Part shown: piece by piece, positions 1 to 8,238 of the stretch
Position numbering within the stretch: the first letter of the stretch is position 1
How the letters are laid out: each line of letters starts with the position of its first letter
From: Oerskovia enterophila
GTDB lineage: Bacteria > Actinomycetota > Actinomycetes > Actinomycetales > Cellulomonadaceae
DNA: 64,000 bases
NCBI RefSeq assembly: GCF_001692445.1
Contig: NZ_MAQA01000008.1
Coordinates: 1 to 64,000 of the forward strand
Direction: 5' to 3'
Translations under genes and position numbers: made by a program
Notes under the pieces: model-generated
The model's database searches: none
What the model was told of the DNA's origin: nothing
What the model saw: the letters and a program-made list of their open reading frames with translations, nothing else

Positions 1-2
1 CG

Positions 3-836
3 CCCAGCCGGTACGGCCGCGATCCGCCCAGCAGCGGCCCCGCGGCCCGCGCCTTCCTCGCCCCGACCCTCACGTTCGTCCTCGCGACGTTCGTCGCGTC
101 GGGCGCGATGCTCCTCGTCCAACCGGTCTCGGGGATCGACCCGTCGGTGCTCGCCCTCGTCCAGCTCGGCCCCGCGATCGGGGCCGGGCTCACGTTCGCG
201 ATCTTCCGGGGGCGCCTCGCGCCGCTGCTGCCGAGCGCCGTCCCTCGCCGTCAGGTCGTCGCCCACCTGGTCCTGGCGCTCGCCGCGTGCCTGCTCTACT
301 GGGGCGTGCTCGTCGTGACGCTCCTGGTCCAGGGCGAACCCCTCGAAGGGATGCACGCGACCGCGGGCGTGCCGTTCGCACTCCTCCTGCTCACCTACCT
401 GGTGGGCGCGGCCGGCGAGGAGATCGGGTGGCGCGGCATGCTCCAGCCGCTGCTCGAGAACCGGTTCTCGCTCCTGGTCGCGAGCATCGTGACAGGCCTC
501 GTGTGGGGCGTGTGGCACGTGCAGATCTTCACCGAGGGGCCGGTCGTGATCGTGGGCTTCCTGCTCGCGACCGTGGCCCTGTCGGTGCTCATGGGGCACT
601 TCGGACGAGGCACCGTGCGGCAGCGCGTCGCGCTCGCGACCCTCGTGCACTGGCTCGTGAACGTCGCCCTGCTGCTCACTCTCGGAGACCGGCACTCGAC
701 GCCCGGCGGCACCGTCGCGAACGCGATCGCCGCGCTCGTGACCACGGCCGTGTTCATGGCCATGTTCGCTGCGGCCCAGCGCAAGCGCGGCAAGAGCGCG
801 CTCGTGGCGCGGCGGACGCAGGACGTCGCGGCGTAG
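3..836 (+). CDS. CPBP family intramembrane metalloprotease (5' end outside window)
   Basis: The reading frame is open to the left edge, so the start lies upstream. The visible part is a multi-pass membrane protein. It shows the CPBP (CAAX protease / bacteriocin-processing) signature: a glutamate pair followed by Arg (EEIGWRG, codons near 417-437), a second motif WGVWHVQIF with His at 516-518, and a third motif HWLVN. These residues bind the catalytic zinc in Rce1-like proteases within the membrane. The C-terminus is short and basic. The substrate is unknown; family members act in prenyl-protein processing, peptide maturation or bacteriocin immunity. No neighbour points to one of these roles. 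The family call is firm and the function is not. Confidence 0.85.
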   Translation, partial: PSRYGRDPPSSGPAARAFLAPTLTFVLATFVASGAMLLVQPVSGIDPSVLALVQLGPAIGAGLTFAIFRGRLAPLLPSAVPRRQVVAHLVLALAACLLYWGVLVVTLLVQGEPLEGMHATAGVPFALLLLTYLVGAAGEEIGWRGMLQPLLENRFSLLVASIVTGLVWGVWHVQIFTEGPVVIVGFLLATVALSVLMGHFGRGTVRQRVALATLVHWLVNVALLLTLGDRHSTPGGTVANAIAALVTTAVFMAMFAAAQRKRGKSALVARRTQDVAA

Positions 837-994
837 GACGTCGCGGCGACGGAGCGCGCGCGACGGCCCGGGCCGGCCTCCGCCGTCGGGCCGCCGCATG
901 GGGCCGCACCCGACACCGTGGCCGGAGCGCCGCCGTCGGGCCGTCATCACAGCGGCCGACGGGCTCCGCGCACGGCCCCTCGCGGCAGGGCGCC

Positions 995-1000
995 TAGAGT
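995..1000 (+). promoter_or_regulatory. -10 element of a leaderless promoter
   Basis: TAGAGT followed by exactly six bases and then the GTG of the MFS gene at 1007. In actinobacteria this spacing puts the transcription start on the first base of the start codon. It supports the GTG start, which has no ribosome binding site. Confidence 0.6.
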
Positions 1001-1006
1001 TCTCCG

Positions 1007-2395
1007 GTGCCCCCCGCAGAACCCCCACCCCCCGCTGACGCTGCCCGGACACCGCCCGGGCGCCCCGACGAACCCGCCCGCCGCGGGCTCGGCCGGTCCT
1101 TCACCAACGTCTTCACGGCCAACATCAGCTCGAGCCTGGCCGACGGGATCGCGCGCGTCGCCGCCCCTCTCCTCGCGGCCCGCCTCACGGACGACCCGCT
1201 GCTCATCGCGGGCATCGCGGCCGTCGCGATGCTGCCGTGGCTGTTCTTCGCCATCCCGTCCGGGGTGCTGCTCGACCGGATCGACCGTCGCCACGCCATG
1301 TCGATCGCGAACGGCACCCGGACGCTCCTCGCAGTCACGCTCCTCACGCTCTTCGCGACGGGCACGCTGACCATCTGGTGGCTGTACGCGGTGATCTTCG
1401 CGTACGGCGCGCTCGAGACGCTGTACGACGGCGCGATCCGGGCCGTCGTCCCCGCGATCGTGCGCCGCGCGGACCTGCCGCGTGCCAACTCCCGCATCGA
1501 GGCGGGCGAGCTCGTCGTGCAGAACTTCCTCGCCGTCCCCGTGACGTCGGCGCTGTTCGCGGTCGCGGTCGTGATCCCGCTGGGCATCGGCGCCCTGTCC
1601 TACGCGGTCGCGGGGGTGCTCGCGTTCTTCCTGCCCGCCGCCGCGGCCGGCGCGCACCGCACCCACCGTGCGCGCCGGCGCAGGTCCGACGACGCGCCCA
1701 CCGCCGCCTCGGACGCCCCGTCGTCCGACGACGCCGGGACGCCCGTGCTCCCGTCCGTCCGCGCGACGTTCGCCCACCAGCTCACGGACGGCTTCCGCTT
1801 CATCATGAGCCACCCGATGCTGCGGCCCCTGTGGTTCCTCAGCATCCTGATCGCACTGTTCTTCTCGGCGGCGATCGCGACCGACGTCCTGTTCGTGCTC
1901 GACCGTCTCGACGTGCCCGAGCAGTGGTTCGGGGTGTTCATGCTGTCGGGCGCCGTCGGGGGCATCGTCGGCGCCGTGGTCGTGAGCCCACTCAAGGTCA
2001 GGTTCGGCGCGGGTCCCGTCATGGCCGCGGCCAACTTCGTGGGGCCCGTCGCGCTCGTCGTCATGGGGTTCTTCCCGACGATCCCGGTCGCGGTCGTGTG
2101 CTTCGCGGTGTCGTTCGGGTCCACGTCGGTGTGGAACGTCCTGGTCATGTCGCTGCGTCAGGCCGCGATCCCGGGCTACCTGCTGGGCCGCGTGCACGGG
2201 ACGTGGCGCACGCTCCTCTGGGGGACCATGCCGCTGGGCTCGCTGCTGGGCGGCCTGCTCGCACGCATCGACCTCACGACGCCGCTGCTCGTCGCGGGCG
2301 GGCTCACGGTCGTGGTCGCCGCGGCGGGCTACCGGTTCCTGCACGGGCTGCCCAACCCCGAGGACGTCGCGGAGCACGCGCTGCCGACCCGGTGA
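1007..2395 (+). CDS. MFS transporter, EntS-like exporter
   Basis: A 462-residue polytopic protein of the major facilitator superfamily. The N-terminal ~30 residues are proline-rich and cytoplasmic. About twelve hydrophobic segments follow, with a basic, Asp/Ser-rich central loop (about residues 220-250) that separates two six-helix halves. The loop after helix 2 carries the MFS-like GVLLDRIDRR motif. The overall pattern resembles the MFS_3 / enterobactin-exporter group. The following heme/iron cluster would make a siderophore or porphyrin exporter plausible, but no iron box precedes this gene and the substrate cannot be read from the sequence. The GTG start is supported by the leaderless promoter at 995-1000. 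Confidence 0.8.
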   Translation: MPPAEPPPPADAARTPPGRPDEPARRGLGRSFTNVFTANISSSLADGIARVAAPLLAARLTDDPLLIAGIAAVAMLPWLFFAIPSGVLLDRIDRRHAMSIANGTRTLLAVTLLTLFATGTLTIWWLYAVIFAYGALETLYDGAIRAVVPAIVRRADLPRANSRIEAGELVVQNFLAVPVTSALFAVAVVIPLGIGALSYAVAGVLAFFLPAAAAGAHRTHRARRRRSDDAPTAASDAPSSDDAGTPVLPSVRATFAHQLTDGFRFIMSHPMLRPLWFLSILIALFFSAAIATDVLFVLDRLDVPEQWFGVFMLSGAVGGIVGAVVVSPLKVRFGAGPVMAAANFVGPVALVVMGFFPTIPVAVVCFAVSFGSTSVWNVLVMSLRQAAIPGYLLGRVHGTWRTLLWGTMPLGSLLGGLLARIDLTTPLLVAGGLTVVVAAAGYRFLHGLPNPEDVAEHALPTR

Positions 2396-2438
2396 GGCCG
2401 CTCCTCGCGCCCAGTCCGTGAGATCTCTCCCACAGAGC

Positions 2439-2457
2439 ATAGGTAAACCTCACCTCA
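2439..2457 (+). promoter_or_regulatory. DtxR/IdeR-like iron box upstream of heme oxygenase
   Basis: ATAGGTAAACCTCACCTCA matches the 19-bp DtxR consensus at about 14 positions, including the TAGGT and ACCT half-sites. It lies just upstream of a -10-like TATCGT (2464-2469), so bound repressor would block the heme oxygenase promoter when iron is plentiful. Confidence 0.6.
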
Positions 2458-2578
2458 CTGTTGTATCGTTCCTGACGCGACGTCATGACGATGTGTCACC
2501 ACACCGTGGACCCTGCGCCGGACCCCGGTGCGCGTGCCGACGTCGTGCACGTGACACGACGAACCGCAGGAGCCCCTC

Positions 2579-3244
2579 GTGACCGCTGAGACCCTTCCCG
2601 CCACCGACGCCGCACCCGCGTCCCTCTCGCTGCGCCTGCGCGAGGGCACGCGCCCCGAGCACGAGCAGGCCGAGACCACGGGCTTCGTCGAGAAGCTCAT
2701 GGGGGGCGAGCTCGACGTCGCCGCCTACACGGACCTCGCCGCGCAGCAGTACGCGATCTACGGGGCGCTCGAGCAGGCCAGCGCTCAGATCCGCGACGAC
2801 GCCCAGGGTGCGACCCTCGTGTTCGACGAGCTGACCCGCACGCCCTCGATCGAGAAGGACCTCGCGTTCCTGGTCGGGTCCGACTGGGCCACCGAGATCC
2901 GCATCCTGCCCGCGACCGAGGCCTACGTGGCCCGCCTGCTCGAGGTCGGCACCTCGCTCTCGGCCTACGCCGCGCACGCCTACACGCGCTACCTGGGCGA
3001 CCTGTCGGGCGGCCAGATCATCAAGCGCATGATGGAGCGCCACTACGGGCTCGGCCCCGACGGCCTCGCGTTCTACACGTTCGACGAGATCCCCAAGGCC
3101 AAGCCCTTCAAGGACGTCTACCGCGAGCGCCTCGACTCCCTGGACCTCACGGACGAGCAGATCGCCGAGACGGTCGAGGAGGCCAAGCTCGCGTTCCGCC
3201 TCAACAGCGCGCTGTTCGCGGAGCTCGGCGCGATCCACTGCTGA
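2579..3244 (+). CDS. hmuO: Heme oxygenase (biliverdin-producing)
   Basis: A 221-residue soluble enzyme that opens the heme ring to give biliverdin, CO and free Fe(II). This lets the cell use heme as an iron source. The proximal heme ligand is His28 in the RPEHEQAE segment. The distal helix is recognisable as YLGDLSGGQIIKR, whose glycines make room for heme. The length is that of HmuO/HO-1 type enzymes. The GTG start follows GCAGGAG. The gene is preceded by an iron box (2439-2457), followed by a strong hairpin (3382-3437), and lies next to hmuTUV, so import and degradation of heme are likely co-regulated by iron. The redox partner is not in the window. Confidence 0.95.
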   Translation: MTAETLPATDAAPASLSLRLREGTRPEHEQAETTGFVEKLMGGELDVAAYTDLAAQQYAIYGALEQASAQIRDDAQGATLVFDELTRTPSIEKDLAFLVGSDWATEIRILPATEAYVARLLEVGTSLSAYAAHAYTRYLGDLSGGQIIKRMMERHYGLGPDGLAFYTFDEIPKAKPFKDVYRERLDSLDLTDEQIAETVEEAKLAFRLNSALFAELGAIHC

Positions 3245-3381
3245 CCGCGCGCTGAGCGTGCGGTGAGCGTGCGGTGAGCCCACCGGCTCGCCGCACCCTC
3301 TGAGCGCCGCTCCCGCTCCGCCCAGCCCCTTCGCCCCGCCTCCGCCCCGCCTCCGGGGCCTAGCATGCGGTGGACGTTCGT

Positions 3382-3437
3382 CGAGCAGGTGGTGGGCGTC
3401 GAGATCCCCCGGATTCTCGACGCCCACCGCATGCTCG
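3382..3437 (+). terminator. Hairpin terminator after heme oxygenase
   Basis: Inverted repeat with a perfect 14-bp inner stem, GGTGGGCGTCGAGA (3391-3404) pairing with 3415-3428 around a 10-base loop. CGAGCA/TGCTCG extends it outside a three-base mismatch. There is no U-tract, which is common for actinobacterial terminators. Confidence 0.6.
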
Positions 3438-3546
3438 GCACCGGGAGCCGGCCGCACCCGACCGCTGCGCCAGCGCCCGGGACCGCCGGCAGCGTCTCCA
3501 AGATCACAGAAGATCCCGTGGACCGGCCACCCTGCCACGGTCCTGC

Positions 3547-3565
3547 GTAGGTTAGCCTCAACTTA
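3547..3565 (+). promoter_or_regulatory. DtxR/IdeR-like iron box upstream of hmuTUV
   Basis: GTAGGTTAGCCTCAACTTA matches the DtxR 19-bp consensus at about 16 positions, with an intact TAGGTTAGCCT core. It sits about 50 bp before the hmuT start and would repress the import operon in iron-rich cells. Confidence 0.75.
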
Positions 3566-3613
3566 CCCGGAGCCGCCTTCTCGCGTGGGCGGCCGACCCC
3601 CGCTGGAGCCTTT

Positions 3614-4852
3614 GTGATGTCGCACCCTGCCCGCGTCCCGTCCGCCGAGCGTCCGCGCGGCCCGCTGTCGCGCGGCCTGCGCCGCTCGTCCGTCGTGGGC
3701 GTCGCCACGCTCGCCGCGGTGCTGCTCGCGGCAGGCTGTGCCCCCCTCCCCTACGAGCCCGAGGGCCCGACGACGGCGCCCCCCTCGGCCTCGGACTCGT
3801 CGCCCGCACCCACCGAGGCCGTCGCCCGGGACGCGTGCACGGCCCTCGAGACGGGCGAGCGCCCCACCGTGGACCCCGCGACGTTCCCCACCGGCCCGAC
3901 GACCGCGACGTTCGCCGACAACGTGATCGACCCGATCGTCTCGGCGCCGACCCCGACGCTGCCCGTGACCGTGCAGTCGTTCGACGGCCGCGAGGTCACG
4001 GTCGCCGACGCCTCGCGCATCATCGCGGTCGACCTGTACGGCACGCTCGGCGAGATCGTCTACAGCCTGGGGCTGGGCGCGAACGTCGTGGGTCGCGACA
4101 TGCCGACGGGCTTCCCCGAGGCCGCCGACGTCCCCGTCGTGACCGGCGCGGGCCACGCCCTGAACATCGAGACCATCCTCGGCCTGAACCCGAGCGTCAT
4201 CCTGACCGACGCCACGCTCCTCACGGACACCGCACGCTCGCAGCTCGAGTCCTCGGGCATCCCGGTCGTGTACTTCGACGAGGCCCGCACGCTCGACGGG
4301 ATCGACGACCGCATCACCGCGGTCGCGACCACGCTCGGCGTCCCCGAGGCCGGGGCGGCGCTCGTCGAGCGCACCGACCAGCAGATCTGCGCGGCCCTCG
4401 CCGGGGTCCCCGCGGACACGGGCAACCCGCTCGTCGCGTTCCTCTACCTGCGCGGGTCGAACATCAAGATGCTGTTCGGGCCCGGCTCGGGCGCCGACGA
4501 CCTGATCCGCGAGATCGGCGGCCAGGACGCGGGCACCGCGATCGGCCTCACGCAGCAGTACGCGCCCGTCACGAGCGAGGCCATCATCTCGGCGGCGCCG
4601 GCGGCGTACCTCGTCATGACCGACGGCCTCGAGTCGAGCGGCGGCCTCGACGCCATGATGGCCATCCCGGGCCTGGCGCAGACCCCGGCGGGCCAGAACC
4701 AGCGCGTGATCGACATGGACGGCAGCCGCCTGCTGACGTTCGGCCCGCGCACGGGCGAGACCATCGCGTCGCTCGTCGAGGCGTTCTACGGCGTCCCGGC
4801 CCCCGACCTGACCGCGGTCGCCTCGGCCGACGCCGGGACGGCCACGCCGTGA
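3614..4852 (+). CDS. hmuT: Heme ABC transporter substrate-binding lipoprotein
   Basis: A 412-residue cell-surface lipoprotein that captures heme and delivers it to HmuUV. The N-terminus has arginines, a hydrophobic stretch and a lipobox ending LLAAGC, with Cys42 as the lipidated residue. A Pro/Thr/Ser-rich linker follows. The remainder is a periplasmic-binding protein of the BtuF/FhuD fold (RIIAVDLYGTLGEIVYSLGLG start, two lobes). GTG at 3614 or ATG at 3617 both suit the GGAG at 3605-3608. The stop overlaps the hmuU start by four bases (GTGA). The order T-U-V and the nearby heme oxygenase match the Corynebacterium hmu system, which argues for heme over a siderophore ligand. Confidence 0.88.
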   Translation: MMSHPARVPSAERPRGPLSRGLRRSSVVGVATLAAVLLAAGCAPLPYEPEGPTTAPPSASDSSPAPTEAVARDACTALETGERPTVDPATFPTGPTTATFADNVIDPIVSAPTPTLPVTVQSFDGREVTVADASRIIAVDLYGTLGEIVYSLGLGANVVGRDMPTGFPEAADVPVVTGAGHALNIETILGLNPSVILTDATLLTDTARSQLESSGIPVVYFDEARTLDGIDDRITAVATTLGVPEAGAALVERTDQQICAALAGVPADTGNPLVAFLYLRGSNIKMLFGPGSGADDLIREIGGQDAGTAIGLTQQYAPVTSEAIISAAPAAYLVMTDGLESSGGLDAMMAIPGLAQTPAGQNQRVIDMDGSRLLTFGPRTGETIASLVEAFYGVPAPDLTAVASADAGTATP

Positions 4853-6093
4853 CGCCGGGTTCCCACCCCGCCGGCCCGACGACGGCACGCCCCACCTCCG
4901 ACGCCCTCACCACGGCGCAGCGCACCGCGGACGGGACGACCACCGACCGACGCGAGCCGAGCGCACCGGTGAGCGACGCCGTCGGGCACGGGGCTGCTCC
5001 CCGGGGCTCCGGGCGCGACGAGAAGGACGCCGCGGCGCTCACCGCTGTCGGGCGCGGGCGGCGACGCGCCGCGACCTGGCTCATGGTCGGGCTCGGCGTC
5101 GCGCTGCTCGTGCTCACCGTCCTGTCCGGCATGACCGGGCAGGTGCCCGTGTCGCCCGCCGAGGTCCTCGGCTCGCTCATGCACCACATGGGCCTCGACA
5201 TCGGGCCCATGCCCTCGCACCCGCAGGGCGAGAACACGCTGTGGGTCGTGCGCTTCCCGCGCGTCGTGCTCGCGATCCTCGTCGGGGCCGCGCTCGCCTG
5301 CTCGGGCGCGCTCATGCAGGGCGTGTTCGGCAACCCGCTCGCCGAGCCCGGCGTGATCGGCGTCTCCGCGGGCGCGGCCGTGGGCGCGTGCGCGGTCATC
5401 GTCACGGCCGGCTCGCTCGTCTCGGGGACCTGGGTCGCCGCGGCCGCGTTCCTCGGCGGGCTGATCACGACGTTCGTCGTCTACGCGCTCTCGCGCTCGG
5501 GCGGGCGCACCGAGGTCGTGACGCTCGTGCTCACCGGCATCGCGGTCAACGCGTTCGCGGGCGGGCTGCTCGCGTTCTTCACGTTCGTGGCCGACCCGGC
5601 CGCGCGCGAGCAGATCGTGTTCTGGCAGCTCGGATCGCTCGGCGGGGCCACGTGGGGATCGGTCGCGGTCGTGGCTCCGATCGCGATCGTCGGCGTGGCC
5701 GGCGCCATGCTGCTGCGCCGCCAGCTGGACCTGTTGTCCCTGGGCGAGCGGGCCGCGCAGCACCTGGGCGTCGACGTCGAGCGGCTGCGGCAGATCGTGA
5801 TCGTCCTCGTCGCGCTCCTGGTCTCCGCGGGCGTGGCCTTCACGGGGATCATCGCGTTCGTGGGGCTCGTCGTGCCGCACCTGGTCCGCATGGTGTGCGG
5901 CCCGAGCCACCGCTGGCTCATCCCCGCGTCGGCCCTCGGCGGGGCCGTGGTCCTGCTGCTCGCGGACCTCGTCTCGCGCACTGCGGTCGCGAACGTCGAG
6001 CTGCCGCTCGGCATGATCACCTCGCTCGTGGGCGGGCCGTTCTTCTTCTACCTGCTGCGCCGCACGCGCTCTCGCCAGGGAGGCTGGGCATGA
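4849..6093 (+). CDS. hmuU: Heme ABC transporter permease (FecCD family)
   Basis: A 414-residue inner-membrane permease. A long polar N-terminal tail (about 75 residues, Thr/Asp/Arg-rich) precedes roughly ten transmembrane helices of the FecCD type. Family landmarks include RFPRVVLAILVGAALACSGA, the GNPLAEPGVIGVSAGAA segment, and the C-terminal GLVVPHLVRMVCGPSHRWLIP block that contacts the ATPase. The GTG start at 4849 overlaps the hmuT stop. Met at codon 5083 is an alternative if the tail is not translated. The stop overlaps the hmuV start as ATGA, so the three genes form one coupled operon. Confidence 0.9.
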   Translation: MTPGSHPAGPTTARPTSDALTTAQRTADGTTTDRREPSAPVSDAVGHGAAPRGSGRDEKDAAALTAVGRGRRRAATWLMVGLGVALLVLTVLSGMTGQVPVSPAEVLGSLMHHMGLDIGPMPSHPQGENTLWVVRFPRVVLAILVGAALACSGALMQGVFGNPLAEPGVIGVSAGAAVGACAVIVTAGSLVSGTWVAAAAFLGGLITTFVVYALSRSGGRTEVVTLVLTGIAVNAFAGGLLAFFTFVADPAAREQIVFWQLGSLGGATWGSVAVVAPIAIVGVAGAMLLRRQLDLLSLGERAAQHLGVDVERLRQIVIVLVALLVSAGVAFTGIIAFVGLVVPHLVRMVCGPSHRWLIPASALGGAVVLLLADLVSRTAVANVELPLGMITSLVGGPFFFYLLRRTRSRQGGWA

Positions 6094-7004
6094 GCCGCAC
6101 ACTGGTCGAGCTCGACTCGCGCCACGAGGGCAGCAGCTTCTGGTCGTCGTTGCGGACTGCGGTCACGGGGCGGCGACGCTCCTCGCGGTTGCCTTCTGCC
6201 GCGGCGGCGGGCGACGTCGTGACCGAGGCGCGCGGTGCGACGCTCTCGCTCGACGGGACCCCCGTGCTGCGGGACGTGTCGGTCACGGTACGGGCCGGCG
6301 AGGTCCGGGCCCTGCTCGGGCCCAACGGCGCGGGCAAGTCCTCGCTGCTCGGGGCGCTCACGGGTGACCTGCCGCTCGACGGCGGCTCGGTCCTGGTCGA
6401 CGGCTCGCCCCTGCGGTCGTGGACCGCGACCGAGCTCGCGATGCGCCGGGCCGTGCTCATGCAGCAGATCCACCTCAGCTTCCCGTTCACGTCGCTCGAC
6501 GTCGTGCAGATGGGCCGCGCGCCCTGGCGCGGGACGCCCCTCGAGGAGACCAACGAGGAGGTCGTGGCCGCCTCGCTCGCCGCGACCGACGTGTCCCACC
6601 TCGCTGACCGGCACTTCCCGTCGCTCTCCGGAGGCGAGAAGGCACGCGTCGCGCTCGCGCGCGTCCTGGCCCAGCGGACCGGGCTGCTCATGCTCGACGA
6701 GCCGACCGCGGCGCTCGACCTCAAGCACCAGGAGCTCGTGCTGCAGATCGCCCGCCGCCACGCGGCGTCCGGGGGTGCGGTGGTCGTCGTCGTGCACGAC
6801 CTGGGGCTCGCGTCGGCATACGCCGACCAGGTCACGCTCATGGCTAGAGGTCGCGTGGTCGCCGACGGGGCGCCCGCCGAGGTGCTGACGGCCGAGCGGC
6901 TGAGCGAGGTCTACGACTACCCGGTCGAGGTCGTCGAGCATCCCGGTGGCGGGGCGCCGATCATCCTGCCGGCACGGTCTGCTGCTGCGGTTCCGCCGAG
7001 GTAG
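6090..7004 (+). CDS. hmuV: Heme ABC transporter ATP-binding protein
   Basis: A 304-residue ABC ATPase that powers heme uptake through HmuU. Walker A is GPNGAGKSS from Gly77, the Q-loop region is MQQIHLSFPF, the signature is LSGGEKARV around Ser180, and Walker B is LLMLDEP with Asp203-Glu204. The switch histidine lies in VVHDLGLA. An extra ~45-residue N-terminal segment precedes the usual domain start. The ATG overlaps the hmuU stop. Its TAG stop (7002-7004) lies inside the left arm of a family B palindrome, so the end of this gene has been shaped by the repeat. Confidence 0.93.
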   Translation: MSRTLVELDSRHEGSSFWSSLRTAVTGRRRSSRLPSAAAAGDVVTEARGATLSLDGTPVLRDVSVTVRAGEVRALLGPNGAGKSSLLGALTGDLPLDGGSVLVDGSPLRSWTATELAMRRAVLMQQIHLSFPFTSLDVVQMGRAPWRGTPLEETNEEVVAASLAATDVSHLADRHFPSLSGGEKARVALARVLAQRTGLLMLDEPTAALDLKHQELVLQIARRHAASGGAVVVVVHDLGLASAYADQVTLMARGRVVADGAPAEVLTAERLSEVYDYPVEVVEHPGGGAPIILPARSAAAVPPR

Positions 7005-7064
7005 AGGCCTGCCGTCGACGTAGAGGGCTGTACCCCTCTTTCTCGACACCAGGCCTCTACCTCG
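6997..7064. repeat. Family B palindrome, copy 1
   Basis: Outer arms CGAGGTAGAGGCCTG (6997-7011) and its exact complement (7050-7064) enclose a second, imperfect pair built on the same CGANGTAGAGG motif (GTCGACGTAGAGGG with CCCCTCTTTCTCGAC). It lies between convergent hmuV and the MerR gene and probably terminates both. The left arm contains the hmuV stop codon. Confidence 0.8.
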
Positions 7065-7084
7065 CGGCCAGTGCGGCCGGTGAC

Positions 7085-7882
7085 CTACAGGTTCCGCCCC
7101 GCGTACACCACGAGCGCGTCGCGCACGAACGTCGCGCCCTCGACGCCGCCGTAGCTCGCAGCGAACCGCTCGTCGGCCACGTACATCTCCCCGAGACCGA
7201 CGACGTACTCCTTGACCGGCGCCCCGCCGTGGCCCGGGGTGCCCGGGATGCTGCTCAGCCACTCGACGTGGCGGCGAGCGAGCACCTGCGCCTCGTCGCC
7301 GTCGGGCGCGATCCCGGACTGGGCCGCAGCGGTCCAGTCCGCCCCGAGCTGCCGGGTCCTCTCCTGGTAGGCCGCCTTGTCCTGCGCGGACAGCCCGCGC
7401 CACCAGGTGTCGCCCGTCCTGTACGCGTCGGCACCCCACCGCTCGGTGACCTCTGCCTCGTGCTTCGTGTGGTCGAACCCGTCGAACATCTCGTCCGCCA
7501 TGAGTCGCCCACCTCCTTCCATGGTCGTGATCGTGTGCTCGACCGACGCGATCTGTCGCGCCAGCCGCTGCTGCTCGGCCCGGAGGGCGTCCAGGTGGGT
7601 CCGCAGGGCCCGTGCCTGCGCGGCAGGACTGGCCCCGCCGTCACGCTCCAGGATCTCGGCGACGGCCGGGAGGCCCACGCCGAGGTCCCGCAGGAGGAGG
7701 ATCCGCTGGAGGCGGACGAGCGCGGGCCCGTCGTAGTACCGGTAGCCGTTGTGCCCGACCCTGCTGGGCGCGAGCAGCCCGATCGCGTCGTAGTGACGCA
7801 GCGTGCGGCTCGTGGTCCCGGCGAGGCGGGCGATCTCCTGGATCGACCAGTCGGTCGGGGCCTGGGGTGCGTGCGCGGTCAT
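7085..7882 (-). CDS. MerR family regulator with TipAS domain
   Basis: A 265-residue transcription activator. Residues ~10-80 form the MerR winged helix (WSIQEIARLAGTTSRTLRHYD, then YRYYDGPALVRLQRI), and a coiled-coil dimerisation helix follows. The C-terminal ~145 residues form a TipAS domain, with FDHTKHEAEVTERWG and WWRGLSAQDKAAY as family landmarks. In Streptomyces TipAL this domain traps thiopeptide antibiotics. The ATG at 7882 follows GAAGGAGGAG. Its promoter has a 19-bp spacer with a palindrome (7989-8019), the geometry MerR proteins correct, so self-activation is likely. The ligand here is unknown. Confidence 0.9.
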   Translation of the reverse strand: MTAHAPQAPTDWSIQEIARLAGTTSRTLRHYDAIGLLAPSRVGHNGYRYYDGPALVRLQRILLLRDLGVGLPAVAEILERDGGASPAAQARALRTHLDALRAEQQRLARQIASVEHTITTMEGGGRLMADEMFDGFDHTKHEAEVTERWGADAYRTGDTWWRGLSAQDKAAYQERTRQLGADWTAAAQSGIAPDGDEAQVLARRHVEWLSSIPGTPGHGGAPVKEYVVGLGEMYVADERFAASYGGVEGATFVRDALVVYAGRNL

Positions 7883-7988
7883 GCGCTCCTCCTTCCTGGG
7901 GCCTCGCGACGACACGATGTCGTCGCGGCTGTCCGGTCGTCTCGCGAACGGCCCGGATCTGGACGCCTCGGGTGAGGCAGCACGATCG

Positions 7989-8019
7989 ACCCTAGAAGTT
8001 GACGCTACGTCAAGGTCAA
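7989..8019 (-). promoter_or_regulatory. MerR-type promoter with 19-bp spacer and operator
   Basis: Reading leftward: -35 TTGACC (8019-8014), a 19-bp spacer, then -10 TAGGGT (7994-7989). The spacer contains the perfect palindrome TTGACGCTACGTCAA (7999-8013). Overlong spacers with a central palindrome are the hallmark of promoters activated by MerR proteins. The only gene downstream is the MerR/TipAS gene itself, so autoregulation is inferred. Confidence 0.75.
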
Positions 8020-8037
8020 CCCTCGTCGCCGCAGATG

Positions 8038-8085
8038 AGTTGTCAGAAGTGCACCGGGGTACGCCCCGGTGCACTTCTGACAACT
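8038..8085. repeat. Family C palindrome, copy 1 (perfect)
   Basis: Two perfectly complementary 22-base arms (8038-8059 and 8064-8085) around a TACG loop. The arms begin AGTTGTCAGAAGTG. It lies downstream of the leftward HAD gene and upstream of the MerR promoter, and probably acts as a terminator. Related copies lie at 22506-22548 and 63805-63847. Confidence 0.85.
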
Positions 8086-8175
8086 AGTCCTTGCGCTCTC
8101 AGCGGCGTCTGCTCGTCGCGCCCTTCGCTACGACTCTCGCGACTCCCGTGGTTCTCGCGTCCTCGCTCTTCGCTC

Positions 8176-8238
8176 TTCGCTGCCCGACGGCGTCACTCGC
8201 CTCGCGTTTTCGCTGCCCGACGGCGTCACTCGCCTCGC
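8176..8238. repeat. 33-bp tandem duplication spanning a gene end
   Basis: Two identical 30-base copies (8176-8205 and 8209-8238) start TTCGCTGCCCGACGG and are separated by three bases. The second copy contains the last codons and stop of the HAD gene. The first is a duplicated copy of that gene end. Confidence 0.8.

Larger units (their letters stand above)
3245..3613. other. Intergenic region between heme oxygenase and hmuT
   Basis: A 369-bp stretch without a convincing gene. It holds a short duplicated GAGCGTGCGGT motif just after the stop, the hairpin at 3382-3437, and the hmuT iron box at 3547-3565. Short open frames here have no supporting features. Confidence 0.7.
7883..8225. other. Intergenic region between MerR and HAD genes
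   Basis: A 343-bp stretch without a gene. It holds the MerR promoter and operator (7989-8019), the family C palindrome (8038-8085) and part of a 33-bp tandem duplication (8176-8238). Confidence 0.7.

Noticed and set aside
3250-3280. Short direct repeat GAGCGTGCGGT after the heme oxygenase gene
   Set aside because: Only two copies of 11 bases; too short to support more than chance or local slippage.
3835-4848. Upstream extension of hmuU overlapping hmuT
   Set aside because: The Arg/Pro-rich translation is out-of-frame hmuT. The GTG at 4849 gives the normal overlap and protein.
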